A stretch of DNA of 64,000 nt, from assembly GCF_046630445.1 (NCBI RefSeq), contig NC_092337.1:194343001-194407000 (forward strand), written 5' to 3'. The translations under genes and the position numbers were made by a program. The number at the start of each line of letters is the position of its first letter. Position 1 is the stretch's first letter. This DNA is from Rutidosis leptorrhynchoides (Eukaryota; Streptophyta; Magnoliopsida; Asterales; Asteraceae). Below, piece by piece: positions 49,116-61,933 of this stretch. The notes under the pieces were generated by a model. The model did no database searches and was not told where the DNA came from. It saw nothing but the letters and a program-made list of their open reading frames with translations.

Positions 49116-49444
49116 ACAGGCACACTATCAAAGAAGGGTCACATACACAACATTTTAGCTTTCACTCTTTGGTGGATATGGAGATATCGAAATGACATGT
49201 TTCATGAAAATGACACTATTAAGGAACGAGACTTATTTGATAACATTATATTATTATCTTTTGCTTGGCTTCAGGCTCGATCCAAATTCGCCTCCATGTA
49301 GACCTCGTGGCTTTGTAATCCTCTATAATTTCTTAAGTTTTTAGCCTTTGTCTTATTTTCTTCTTCCTTGTATTGTATTATTTCGTTTGAGGCCTTAGCG
49401 TCTTGCTAGCCTTTTTAATAAAATTTCAGCCATTCTAAAAAAAA
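49116..49444 (+). mobile_element. 5'-truncated L1-type LINE, 3' end
   Basis: The frame ending at 49301 reads FTLWWIWRYRNDMFHEN, then LSFAWLQARSKF, the usual C-terminal motif of plant L1 LINE ORF2 (beyond RT, near the zf-RVT region). It is followed by a T-rich 3' UTR with AATAAAATT and a short A tail at 49436-49443. The 5' truncation point is placed where similarity begins and is uncertain by tens of bases. Confidence 0.75.
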
Positions 49445-51061
49445 TTAACTAAAATGTGATAAACATATAAAAAGACACAATAAATCGCACACAGTTTTCA
49501 TTTAAAGACGGGATGTCTAGAAAATGATTTCAATAATAATAACAAAAGTACTAAAAAGAAAGTAAACAATGCAAACAACAACAGACAATATCAAATTAAA
49601 ACAATTATATTTATCTATGATATAATATATTAATCATACAAACAAGAGTCCTCAAAAGTCAAGATATGGATGATCAATTTTCTTTCATAATATCTAGTTA
49701 CTATTTCACCATACTTGAATCATTAAGTTGAATAGCAATTGCAACTTTTTTGTAGTATAAATATGTACACAATGTAAGATTGGAAAGTAGTACCAATTTT
49801 TTAATATACTTCTCAAGTATCTTCCTTCCTTTGTTCTCATAATACTATAAGTCATTAATTAAGTTTAGGCCAATAAATGTAGTTACAAACTACTAATTCT
49901 TTATACGTTATCAGCACGATAGCGTAATTAAAGTTAACTCAAATGATCACAAGTCACTAATCAAGGTATGAAATTCTTTAGAAATATCTTGTATTATTTA
50001 TTAGTAGGTTATATATTATTATGATCATAGACAACATTAAAAAGTATTATCATACACACTTAAAAGAAATAAGTGACTACTGAAACCATTAATAACAATT
50101 GAGTTAACTACTAATAATATATATCTTGGACTAGTAAAAATATTATTAATTAGACTATTTGGACTGCTAATAATGTTAAACTTAAACATCTCATATGATT
50201 GGACTACTAACATTTTGGACTACTAACATTTTGAGCTACTAATTGTTATTATCTATGTATTAACATTTATTTACGTATACTAACATTTACATTTATGTAC
50301 TAACATTTATTTATATATACTAACATTATATTTATGTTATCTAACTTTTATTAACTTGACTAACATTTATATTTATGTTATCTAACGTTTATTTATGATT
50401 ACTCACATTGATTTATGCAACTAATCATTATTTATTGCATACTAATGTTTATTCTTAAATTCATTATTTATGCATACTAACATTTATCATTACGTTTATC
50501 ATTATTCTGATATTAATCTCCGTATTTGATATACTAAATATATTTATACTAAACGTATATATACTAAATGCAATTATACTAAACGTATTTATACAAATCA
50601 TATTTTTTTTTATTAAAATCATTTTTAATACAACAGCAACATAACAGTCGTTAACGTCAACTAATGACATTACAACGATCATATATACATTACGATTGTT
50701 AACGTCAACTGACGACATTACAAGGACTATATTTTTCAAATGTAATCTAAACATCTTTGTTTCCTCATTTTTCACAGATTAATCTTCCCTATCTCACATT
50801 ACTACTTTCAAAAAGTTTTGTGAAGATGATTCACCTAACTTTTATTCCTATAGTATTGGTCATGCTATGTATCATCCTTGTTGTTAGTATGCCACCGGAT
50901 GAAATTTATTTACCATTCTCTTGGGTTTTTATTATTTGTCATCCTGTCATACCTTTTGTGTTTTGCTACTTATTGATATAAATTGATTCAAATTTCATGT
51001 TGTTATTTGTCTATTAATGGAAATTGATTATGATTTATGTTGTTGTTCATTTATTTAAAAC
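49445..51061 (+). mobile_element. Copia remnant: possible LTR end and leader
   Basis: AT-rich non-coding sequence leading to a copia gag. TATAAATA at about 49757 and GTTATCAGCACGA at 49907-49919 resemble the promoter and primer-site region of some plant copia elements, so the LTR probably ends near 49900. About 50185-50600 is a degenerate repeat with ACTAACATTTAT recurring many times. The LTR start could not be placed, and no gene is seen. Confidence 0.45.
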
Positions 51062-51635
51062 ATGTCAAACTTATCAAACCTTGAGTTTGATGCTCTTGAC
51101 ATGTCAGGAATAAACTACACATCGTGGGACATGGACGTAGAAATAACTCTTGGATCATTCGGTATTCTGGAAATTATAAAAGAAAATAATACTTTTTCTG
51201 ATCAAGATAAATTAAAATCAATTGATTTTATTCGCAAACATATTGATATCACCTTAAAACATGAGTGTCTCACTATCAAAGATCATTATGTTTTATGGGA
51301 AAGTATCAAGAATAGAATCGATAATCAAAACGAAATATTACTCCCAGCTGCGAGGAAATAATGAAGAAATCTAAGGTTCCAAGATTTTAAAAAAGTAAAC
51401 AAATACAGCTCGACCATGTTCAGAATCTGTTCACAGCTTCAATTCTGTGGTGAAAATAAGTGATGCTGATATGCTGGATAAAACTTTCTCCACAATGCAT
51501 TCAGAAAATATAACTTTACAAGAAAATTTGAGATTGCAAAATTCTAAAAAATTTTCCAAACTTTAAACTTATCTCTTAGTTGCAGATATAAATAACGAAT
51601 TACTGATGAAAAAACAAGAATCTCGTCCTACTAGG
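51062..51635 (+). pseudogene. Ty1/copia gag remnant
   Basis: An intact 99-codon start (MSNLSNLEFDALDMSG, then YTSWDMDVEI) is typical of the N-terminus of plant copia gag. After stops at 51359-51364 the same frame continues with NLRFQDFKKVN, then LQFCGENISDADMLDKTF, and the LLVADINNELLMKKQESRPT block. Element D interrupts it at 51636; the rest should lie beyond the window. It is non-functional. Confidence 0.85.
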
Positions 51636-52099
51636 TGATAATGCTAAACACGAACATATATTTCATAGCATTATCCTTCAAGAAAGACAAACTTTTAGTT
51701 ACAATTGTTCTAATTACAAGTGATATTCGTTTAAATAATAAAAAGTGAAGAGAAAAGACAGATTCGACGATTTGAAGACGCAAACGACCAAAAAGCTAAA
51801 AAGTACAATCCAAGTGGTTCAAATTATTGCTGAGAAACGTCCAAAAATTACAAGAGTACAAGCCGCAAAACGTAAAGTACAAGATATCTAATCGTACGAA
51901 AGGACGTTCGAAAATCCGAAACCGCGACATGAACCAACTATCAACGCGCGACGCAACGGGCCTAAAATTACAAGTCAACTATGCACATGAATATAATATA
52001 ATATATATATAATTATATAAAATTATATATATATTATATTATATTATTAAAAACCGTCGGCAAACAAGAAGACAATTGATTATGAGCTAGATCAGGAGG

Positions 52100-52147
52100 C
52101 CATGCGATCGTATGGCTTGGCTGCCTTATCTCCATGCGATCGCATGG
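52100..52147 (+). promoter_or_regulatory. Paired palindromes upstream of TATA (D 5' LTR)
   Basis: CCATGCGATCGTATGG (one mismatch) at 52100-52115 and CCATGCGATCGCATGG (perfect) at 52132-52147. Starts are 32 bp apart, and the second ends 23 bp before the TATA box. The same layout is in the 3' LTR and, without a TATA box, in the leader. It looks like a promoter-proximal dimer-binding site; the binding factor is unknown. Confidence 0.65.
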
Positions 52148-52169
52148 CCGTAAAATGGTGGTCAGGTGC

Positions 52170-52177
52170 TATAAATA
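52170..52177 (+). promoter_or_regulatory. TATA box of D 5' LTR
   Basis: TATAAATA lies about 535 bp into the LTR, downstream of the palindrome pair. The equivalent TATAAAT in the 3' LTR is at 60551-60557, in a conserved context. Confidence 0.65.
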
Positions 52178-53308
52178 GCCAACGAAATGGACGAGTTCAG
52201 CACACCATATTTCTCAATTACTCTCTATCTCTCAATATATATTTATAATTATTTTATAAGTATAATTTTAATATTAAGTTAATAATAATAAGGTTATAGT
52301 GGCAAATGTTTTAAGTTTGTAAGTCGAAATTCTGTCCGTGTAACACTACGTGATTAATACTCATTGTAAGTTATGTTCAACCTTTTTAAATTAATGTCTC
52401 GTAGCTAAATTATTATTATGTTTATTTAAGCCGAAGTAATCGTGATGTTGGACTAAATATTAAGATTGGGTTATTGGGCTTTGGACCATAATTGGGGTTT
52501 GGATAAAAGACCGACACTTGTGAAAATTAGACTATGGGCTATTAATGGGCTTTATATTAATTAAATGATATCTCGTTGATTTAATATAGAGATTTATAAT
52601 TTGATGTATTTATTTATAACCACATATGCTTGACTGAGTACGGTGGGCGGGATATCTATAAATACTAATAATTATTCATTTGACTGGACACGGGGATGGA
52701 TTAATAGTCAATGGGCTCATTAAAATAGGGGTGGATTACATTCAAGGGTAATTGGTGTAATTGTTAACAAAGTATAAAAACTTTGGATTACACAAAGTCG
52801 ATAACATGGTGTATTCATTAAACAAAGTATTAAGACCTTGTTACAGTTCGAATCCCCAATTAGTTGGAATATTTGACTTCGGGTATAAGGTTAAATTGGC
52901 GAAGACTCTCACACTTTATAATTATGACCGATGGACTATTATGGACAAAATCAGATGGACATATCGAATAATCCAGGACAAATGACAATTAACCCATGGT
53001 AATAAATTAAAATCAACACGTCAAATATCATGATTACGGAAGTTTAAATAAGCATAATTCCTTTAATTTATATCTCATTGTACTTTTATTTACCGTCATT
53101 TTATTTATCGTCATTTTATTTATCGTACTTTAAATTATTGCACTTTTATTTATCGTACTTCTATTTATCATCATTTACTTTATGCTTTAAATTAAGTTAT
53201 ATTTATATTTAATATTTTACATTAGGTTTTAATTGTGATTTAAGATGTAAAATCGACAAACCGGTCATTAAATGATAAAACCCCCCCTTTTTAATAACAA
53301 TAATACTA

Positions 53309-53439
<131 letters not shown>

Positions 53440-53672
53440 TAAAACATATATAGCGTTAAACTCAGCTAGCTCCCTGTGGAACGAACCGAACTTACTAAAA
53501 ACTACACTACTCTACGATTAGGTACACTGGCTATAAGTGTTGTAGCAAGGTTTAGGTATATCCATTCAATAAATTAATAAATAACTTGTGTAAAATTGTA
53601 GCGTATTTAATAGTATTTCGTAGTAAAATATAATCTATTTCGTACTACACCTCGAACAACATCAAGTATTTT

Positions 53673-53690
53673 TGGCGCCGCTGCCGGGGA
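53673..53690 (+). promoter_or_regulatory. Primer binding site of element D
   Basis: TGGCGCCGCTGCCGGGGA lies eight bases after the 5' LTR. It is the Asp-tRNA-type site typical of Athila/Tat elements. Confidence 0.88.
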
Positions 53691-53789
53691 ACTCAACAAC
53701 GCCGAAAGCGAAATGCTATAATTTTTTTTTAGTTTTTAAGCTATTTTTGTAAAAATATAATTTTATATAAGTTACAAAAAGTATAAAAC

Positions 53790-53790
<1 letters not shown>

Positions 53791-53861
<71 letters not shown>
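53791..53861. repeat. TA dinucleotide microsatellite
   Basis: About 70 bp of alternating TA in the D leader. Confidence 0.95.
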
Positions 53862-53864
<3 letters not shown>

Positions 53865-54041
53865 AGAGTTTGTTTAAAATATATAAAATTATAAAGTATT
53901 TCTATTTCAATTTTAGTTTTTAAAATATAAGTTTTTTTATTATATAAATATTTTATATAAATCAGAAAAAAAGTTAAAAAATTAAATTAGAAATCGGGCC
54001 ACAATACTGTAGCAGCCCAAGAACTAAACTGGATTACTGAT

Positions 54042-54089
54042 CCATGCGACCGCATGAGCCCGAAGGCATTATCTCATGCGATCGCATGA
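54042..54089 (+). repeat. Third palindrome pair, in D leader
   Basis: CCATGCGACCGCATGA (54042-54057, near-palindrome) and TCATGCGATCGCATGA (54074-54089, perfect). Starts are again exactly 32 bp apart with a 16-bp spacer. The spacer sequence differs from those in the LTRs. Confidence 0.65.
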
Positions 54090-55099
54090 GCAGCTGTGAC
54101 AGGCCAACCTAGTACGCATTTATTATCGAATTAGGGTTAAATAATTTATTTATTTAATCTTTTAGGTTATAATATAATTAGGGTTTAATTATAGTATTAT
54201 TTAGTTTTGTTATAATTTAATTAGTTTAATTATTAAATATATAAATTAATATCTTTATAAACTAATAATATATAAATAATATTTTTATAAAAATTGTATT
54301 TTTATAACTTTAAGTTTTATTTTTATATTTTATTTTTTTTCTTCGTTTAATCGTTATTCGTAATATTTTTCGTTCGTAATTAGTTTTAAACTTAGTATTT
54401 TACCGTAGTAATTTTATATTTCTAGATCTTTAGGCGTTGCCGTAAAATCCCTTAAGTGCATTTTCTTTAGATTAAGATTTAGGCGCTTTAGAATTTTACA
54501 ACGTCGCTTATCGCTTTAATTTTAAATAGATTTTAGTGCCTTTTTAAGTTATTGCCTTTTTGGATATAGAATTTCTTTTACGCTTTAATTCCTTCAGACG
54601 CAACTTTTAATATTTAGTTTTTAGACTTTTAAGTTTCGACGCTTTAATTTCTTATTATTATTTTTTGACCTTTTATTTTTCGACGTTTTTCGACGCACTC
54701 TTTTTCTTCCTCTTATTTCTCGACGCTCTAGTTTTTAGGCCATAGATTTTTATTTCAAAATTTCACGGAAAAATTATTTTAAGTGGTTAAATTGATAGGC
54801 ATCCAAAATTTTCTGCTTCGTAGTTATAGTTGGATTTGTTAGTGGCTGAGTTGTGGATTTTCCGACTTAAAGGATCCTGACTCCCTGCCGCATCTTTTGG
54901 CTATTCGAAACGTGGGCAAAAGTAGAAAAGTCTATTAATTTGATAACTTATATAATTTCTAATAGGATATTCAGTGAATGCACTGAGCAAAACGTTCACC
55001 ACCTTTCATACGTTCACCACCTGTAACTCGATCAAGACATCTAGCCAACATTGTCACCGTTGATTTTTCTTTAGAATCATCATCTAGTTGACCAAGTAC

Positions 55100-56720
55100 T
55101 CCAATTCAAATTTCTGATAATCCATTTTTTGAACCCGACCTCACATTTGAGAACCCGAAGGATATTCAAGGACAATTCAGAGATCCTGAACCACTAATTA
55201 TTCCTCCTGAACCACAAATCATTCAACCAGAGATTGTCGAGGAAGAAACCATTAAATCAGAATCCCCTAGTGATTCAGATTCAACAAATTCAATCATGGA
55301 AAATCAGGAACCTCTAAGTATGGAAGACCGAATGAGAGCTACACGCACTGGCCAAGGTCACGCAATTACTCAACCAGACATTAATGCGCCAGATTATGAA
55401 ATCAAAGGACAAATCCTACACATGGTAACTAATCAATGCCAATTTAGTGGTATGCCGAAGGAAGATCCGAATGAACATCTTCGTACCTTTAATAGGAGCT
55501 GTACTCTATTCAAAATCAGAGAAGTTGAGGATGAATAGATCTATTTCATGTTATTTCCCTGGACTTTAAAGGGAGAAGCCAAAGATTGGTTAGAATCGTT
55601 ACCTGAAGGGGCGATTGACACATGGGATGTTTTAGTTGAGAAATTTCTTAAAAGATTCTTTCCGGCATCTAAAGCTGTGAGACTTCAAGGAGAAATTGTT
55701 ACGTTCACACAGAAGCCAAATGAAACTTTATATGAAGCGTGGACAAGATTTGGAAAGTTGTTGAGAGGATGTCCTCAACATGGTTTAGACACTTATCAAA
55801 TAGTGCAAATATTCTACCAAGGATGCGACATTACTACACGAAAAGACATCGACATAGCAGCTAGTGGTTCCATTATGAAGAAAACTGCAACTGAAACTTA
55901 CAAAATTATTGATAACACATCCTCCCACTCACATGAGTGGCATCAAGAAAAAGACATCATTAGATCATCTAAGGCAGCTAGAGCCGATTCTAGCCATGAC
56001 TTTGATTCCATTTCCGCAAATTTAGATGCTTTTGAGAGACGAATGAAAAAGATGACTAAGGATATTCATGCAATATGAATTAGTTGTGAACAGTGTGGAG
56101 GACCACATTTGACAAAATATTGTCTCAGTATTGAACAAACAATGGAACAAAGAGAGAATGTTTCATACATGAACCAAAGGCATGAAAATAATTATCAAAA
56201 TAATTATCAACCGCCAAGACTAAACTACAATCAAAATCAGAATTATAACCAAAATGTTCCATATAACAACCAACAAGGTCCTAGCAATCAACAAGTATCC
56301 AATAATACTTACAACCAGCAAAGACCTATTTTTCCAAATAAACCACCACAAATCGATGATAAAAAGCCAAATTTAGAAGATATGATGTCGAAGCTAGTTG
56401 AATCTCAAACGCAGTTTTTCATATCTCAGAAACAAACCAATGAACAAAATGCTCAAGCATTTAGAAATCAACAAGCTTCTATCCAAAATCTGGAACAAGA
56501 AGTAAGTAACCTCGCAAGGTTAATAGGTGAAAGAAAACCGGAGAGTCTACCCAGCGATACAAATACTAACCCCCGTAATGAAACAGCTAAAGCCATTACC
56601 ACGAGAAGTGGTATTACACTTAAACCACCTGAAATACCTGTAATTTCTGATGACGCTATTCCTACTACACAGGCACCACAGCCTGATCAAGAGAAGAAAA
56701 CAGAACCGATAAAAGTTTAA
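55100..56720 (+). pseudogene. Element D gag
   Basis: One continuous frame with two nonsense codons (55536-55538, 56076-56078). The first Met after an open, Pro/Glu-rich upstream stretch is at 55296; the true start may be further upstream. It contains the Athila-type gag core (YEIKGQILHMVTNQCQFSG; WTLKGEAKDWLESLP; EKFLKRFFPASK), a zinc knuckle CEQCGGPHLTKYC just after the second stop, an Asn/Gln-rich linker and a coiled-coil-like stretch near 56440-56520. A probable 1-bp gain at about 56717 throws it out of frame with protease. Confidence 0.9.
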
Positions 56721-57370
56721 TGAAGATAATACAGTTAAGGCAAAGCCTTATGTTAAACCATACCAACCACCGCTTCCTTACCCGAGTAAAATGAGAAAAG
56801 AAAGACTTGAAGCCGAGCAAACCAAATTCTTGGATATGTTTAAACATATAAATGTCAACCTTCCTTTCATTGATGTGATTTCAGGAATGCCTAGATATGC
56901 TAAATTCCTGAACGATCTAATCACAAATAGAAAGAAAATGGAAGAACTCTCGGCTGTTACTATGAATGCTAATTGTTCTGCAGTGCTGTTGAATAAACTA
57001 CCAAAAAAATTATTAGATCCAGGAACTTTCACAATTCCATGTTTTCTGGGTAGTCTTAATTCAATAGAAGCATTGGCAGACTTAGGTGCTAGTATAAATT
57101 TAATGCCGTATTCACTATACGCTAAACTAGACCTCGGAGAATTGAAACCAACAAGAATAAGCATATAACTAGCCAATCGATCAGTAAAATATCCTAGAGG
57201 GATAATGGAGAACATGCTAGTTAAAGTTAGTTCTTTAGTATTTCCAGTAGATTTTGTTATTCTGGATATGGAAGAAGATTCTCGAGTTCCTCTCATATTA
57301 GGAAGACCATTCTTAAACAAGGCTAAAGCAATAATAGACGTGTTTGGTAAGAAACTGACCCTAATATAGA
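56721..57370 (+). pseudogene. Element D protease region
   Basis: Frame +1 relative to gag. It includes FIDVISGMPRYAKF, ALADLGASINLMPYSLY (the Athila form of the aspartic-protease active site) and PLILGRPFL. A Gln-to-stop change lies at 57166-57168, and a 1-bp loss near 57365 shifts the frame into the RT section. Confidence 0.87.
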
Positions 57371-57404
57371 GGACGAGAGTGTTACCGTTTCTGTTGATAG
57401 AGCC

Positions 57405-59350
57405 ATGAAACAACCACAATCTGCAGATGATACATGTTATTATATTCAAACCATAGATTCACATGCAGAATTGTTACAAGAATTTCTAGAATTACAAGGA
57501 ACAGGAGAATGTTCTTTAGGAGAAGGAATTGAACCAATTGATGAAGCTGAAATATTAGCCACAGAAGCTGAAATATTAGCCACACACATGGCTAATGATT
57601 ACAAACCAACAACAGAAGAACTTCAAATGTTGAAAGGGGAAGACAGATATCGATACAAATCATCGATAGAAGAACCACCAATATTAGAGTTAAAGCCACT
57701 TCCAAACTATTTAGAATACGCTTATTTACATGGTGAATCTGAATTACCTGTAATAATATCGTCTTCTCTTACTAAAAATGAAAAATCTCGACTCATTTCT
57801 GTGCTAAAAGCTCATAAACTAGCTATTGCATGGAAGATTCATGACATTAAAGGAATAAGTCCTTCGTATTGCACACATAAAATCCTTATGGAAGAAGGTC
57901 ATAAAACCTATGTGCAACGCCAACGAAGACTAAATCCTAATATGCAAGATGTTATTAAGAAAGAAATTATTAAACTGCTAGATGCAGGTTTAATTTATCC
58001 AATCTCTGATAGTCCATGGGTAAGTCCAGTTCAATGAGTGCCTAAGAAGGGTGCCATGACTGTCATCACAAATGAAAAAGATGAGCTTATTCCTAATAGG
58101 ACTGTAACGGGATGGCGTGTCTGTATTGATTATAGAAAATTAAATGACGCCACCAGAAAAGATCACTTTCCCTTACCTTTCATTGATCAAATGTTGGAAA
58201 GGTTAGCTGGGAATAGTTACTATTGTTTTCTTGACGGTTTCTCCGGATACTTTCAAATTCCAATCGCACCCGAGGACCAAGAGAAAACCACATTCACGTG
58301 CCCTTATGGTACTTTTGCTTACAAATGCATGCCATTTGGACTTTGCAACGCCCCTGCAACCTTTCAAAGGTGCATGATGGCGATTTTTCATGACATGATA
58401 GAAGAATGCATGGAAGTTTTCATGGATGACTTTTCAGTTTTCGGTGATACTTTTGAAACATGTCTAGTTAATCTTGAACGAATACTTATTAGATGCGAGC
58501 AATCAAATCTAGTTCTTAATTGGGAGAAATGCCATTTCATGGTTAGAGAAGGCATCGTTCTTGGTCATAAGATTTCAAAGGAAGGAATTGAAGTGGATAG
58601 AGCTAAAGTAGATGTAATTGCTAAACTTCCACATCCCACCAATGTTAGAGGAGTTAGGAGTTTTTTAGGGCATGCCGATTTTTACCGACGTTTCATAAAA
58701 GATTTTTCTAAAATTGCCACTCCTATGAATAAACTCCTAGAAAAGGATTCTCCATTCATCTTTTCGGATGAATACATTAAATCTTTTAATATTCTTAAAG
58801 AAAAACTCACTAATGCGCCAATCATGATAACTCCAAATTGGAATTTACCATTTGAACTCATGTGTGATGCAAGTGATTTTGCAATGGGAGCCGTTTTAGG
58901 ACAAAGGATTGAAAAACGATTTCAACCTATTTATTACGCTAGTAAGATGTTACAAGGAGTACAAAAGAATTACACAACTACTGAAAAAGAACTCCTTGCT
59001 ATTGTCTTTGCTTTTGACAAATTTCGTTCATATCTCGGTCTAGCAAAAAGGGTGGTATATACCGACCATTCTGCTCTTAGATACCTATTTTCAAAACAAG
59101 ATACCAAACCACGATTAATCCGTTAGATCTTACTCTTACAAGAGTTCGATATTGAAATCCGAGACAAAAAGGGAGCAGAAAATCTCGCCGCTGATCATCT
59201 TTCTCGCCTTGAAAATCCTGAATTAAAAGTTCTAAATGAATCGGCCATACAAGACAACTTTCCTGATGGATATCTATTAAAAATCGATTATAAAGAAATT
59301 TTATAGTTTGCAGACTATGCAAACTACTTAGTATGTGGATTCCTTGAAAA
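57405..59350 (+). pseudogene. Element D reverse transcriptase and RNase H
   Basis: One frame broken by TGA at 58035-58037 and TAG at 59124-59126. RT motifs are CIDYRKLND, FLDGFSGYFQI, MPFGLCNAPATF and FMDDFSVFG (catalytic DD at residues 130-131 of the frame from 58038). RNase H follows with LMCDASDFAMGAVLG, TEKELLAIVFA and VYTDHSALRYL, then the AADHLSRL end motif. More stops appear after 59300. All catalytic residues I can see are present; the breaks are nonsense or frame changes. Confidence 0.92.
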
Positions 59351-59479
59351 ATGATTGTCGTACCAAAAATGAAAGAAATTCTTTAGTGATATAAAACACT
59401 ATTTTTTGGGAAGATCCACATTTATTCAAAAGTTGTCCTGATGGAATAATACGCCGATGCGTATTCGAAGATGAAGCTA

Positions 59480-60011
59480 GTCAAATCTTAAACCATTGTC
59501 ACACATGACCAACATGAGGGCATTATGGGCCTCAACTTACAGCAAGGAAAGTCTACGATGCTGGATTCTATTGGCCTACAATTTTCAAAGACGCACACCT
59601 TCTCTACAAAACCTGTGATGATTGTCAAAGGGCTGGAAAAATAAGTCAACGTGATGAAATGCCACAAAATGTCATTCAAGTATGTGAAGTATTTTACATT
59701 TGTGGTATTGACTTTATGGGTCTATTTCCAAAATCTCATAATAATCTCTACATTCTCGTTGCCATTGATTATGTATCTAAATGGGCGGAAGCACAAGCTC
59801 TCCCAACTAGCGATGCACGAGTTGTAGTCAACTTCTTAAAACGTCTTTTTGCAAGGTTCGGAACACCGAAAGCTTTAATAAGTGATCGGGGAACTCATTT
59901 TTGTAATAATCAACTTGAGAAAGTTCTCAAAAGATATGGATTAACTCATAAAATCTCAACCGATTATCATCGACAAACAAGTGGACAAGTTGAAAATACC
60001 AACTGAGCATT
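59480..60011 (+). pseudogene. Element D integrase, truncated
   Basis: The zinc-binding part ([15 protein letters not shown], then CDDCQRAGK) precedes the core with GIDFMG, SDRGTHF and GQVENTN, which supply the D, D and E residues. The frame runs 59659-60006 and meets a stop just as the D 3' LTR begins at 60012. The whole C-terminal domain is absent. The junction lies exactly at the LTR boundary. Confidence 0.88.
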
Positions 60012-61933
60012 TGATAATGCTAAAAACGAACATATATTTCATAGCATTATCCCTAAAGAAAGACAAACTTTTAGTTGCAATTGTTCTATTTACAAGTGAT
60101 ATTCGTTTAAATAATAAAAAGTGAAGACAAAAGACAGATTCGACGAATTGAAGACGCAAACGACCAAAAAGCTCAAAAGTACAAAATACAATCAAAGAGG
60201 TTCCAATTATTGATAAGAAATGTCTCAAAATTACAAGAGTACAAGACGCGAAACGCAAAGTACAAGATATTAAATTATACGCAAGGACGTTCAAAAATCC
60301 GGAACCGGGACTAAAGTCAACTCTCAACGCTCGACGCAACGGACTAAAAATTACAAGTTAACTATGCACATAAATAAAATATAATAATTAAATAATTCTT
60401 ATAATTATTTATATATTATATTATTATTTATAAACGTCGGCAAGCAAAGAAACAAAGGCATGTGAACTTCACCAGCTGGCCATGCGATCGCATGGCCTGG
60501 AAGGCAGAAAGCCATGCGATCGCATGGAACACTTTTTCAGCCCCAGGTCCTATAAATTCGCAGTTTGGTGAACGAAAAATATATCCATATCCATCTTTCT
60601 ATCTATACGTAAATATATTTATATTTATATTATAATTTTAGTTTTAATTTTAAATTCTAATAATAAGGGTATGTTAGCGAATGTTGTAAGGGTGTAAGTC
60701 GAAATTCTGTCCGTGTAACGCTACGCTAGTTTTAATCACTGTAAGTTATGGTTAATATTATTTTTAATTTAATGTCTCGTAGCTAAGTTATTATTATGCT
60801 TATTTAAGACGAAGTAATCATGATGTTGGGCTAAAAATATTAAGATTGGGTAATTGGGCTTTGTACCATAATTGGGGTTTGGACGAAAGAACGACACTTG
60901 TGGAAATTAGACTATGGGCTATTAATGGGCTTTATATTAACTAAATGATACCTCGTTAATTTAATATATAGACTTATAATTTGACGTATTTATATATTAT
61001 CACATACGCTTGACTGGGCACGGTGGGCGGGATATCTATAAATACCAATAATTGTTCATTTTACCGGACACGGAACTGGATTAATAGTTAGTAGACTTGT
61101 TGAAACAGGGGTGGATTACATTCAAGGGTAATTGGTGTAATTGTTAACAAAGTAGTAAAACCTTGGTTTACACGCAGTCGATAACCTGGTGTATTCATTA
61201 AACAAAGTATTAAAACCTTGTTACAATTCGAATCCCCAATTAGTTGGAATATTTGACTTCGGGAATAAGAATAATTTGGCGAAGACTTCCGCATTTTATG
61301 ATTATGACTGATGGACTATTATGGACAAATCCGTATGGATATATTGAATAATCCAGGACAAAGAACAATTAACCCATGGGAATAAACTAAAAATCAATAC
61401 GTCAAACATCATGATTATGGAAGTTTAAATAAGCATAATTCTTTTATTTCATATTTAATTGCACTTTTAATTATCTCACTTTTATTTATTGTCATTGTAT
61501 TTAATTGCACTTTTAATTATCGTACTCTTTAATTATCGCAATTTTATTTTATCGCACTTTTATTTATCGCAATTTCATTATCGTTATTTACTTTACGCTT
61601 TAAATTAAGTTATATTTATTTTTAATATTTTACATTCGGTTTTAACTGCGACTAAAGTTTTAAAAATCGACAAACCGGTCATTAAACGGTAAAAACCCCC
61701 TTTTATAATAATAATATCACTTATATATATATATTTGTATTTTTATAAATTTAAAACTAATATAGCGTTAAGCTTGTTTAAGAGTTCCCTGTGGACGAAC
61801 CGGAGTTACTAAAAACTACACTACTGTACGATTAGGTACACTGCCTATAAGTGTTGTAGCAAGGTTTAGGTATATCCATTCTATAAATAAATAAATATCT
61901 TGTGTAAAATTGTATCGTATTTAATAGTATTTC
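60012..61933 (+). repeat. Element D 3' LTR (interrupted)
   Basis: Matches 51636-53610 with many substitutions (about 90% identity by eye). It contains the palindrome pair (60480-60527) and TATA box (60551-60557). It is cut at 61933 by an A-like LTR; the missing end should lie beyond the window. Confidence 0.86.
60480..60527 (+). promoter_or_regulatory. Paired palindromes upstream of TATA (D 3' LTR)
   Basis: Two perfect copies of CCATGCGATCGCATGG at 60480-60495 and 60512-60527, starts 32 bp apart. TATAAAT begins 24 bp after the second copy. Confidence 0.68.

Larger units (their letters stand above)
53691..55090 (+). other. Element D leader
   Basis: About 1.4 kb of T-rich non-coding leader. 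It holds a TA run (53791-53861), a third palindrome pair (54042-54089), and a section (54400-54750) in which CGCTTTAATT, TTAGGCG and CGACG(C/T)TT recur. No reading frame is credible before the gag region. Confidence 0.7.

Noticed and set aside
50464..50775. 103-codon minus-strand frame in the copia leader
   Set aside because: Derives from the ACTAACATTTAT repeat zone; composition Ile/Met/Asn-rich with no motif.
56778..57449. 223-codon minus-strand frame across D protease
   Set aside because: Antisense shadow of a clearly identified protease region.
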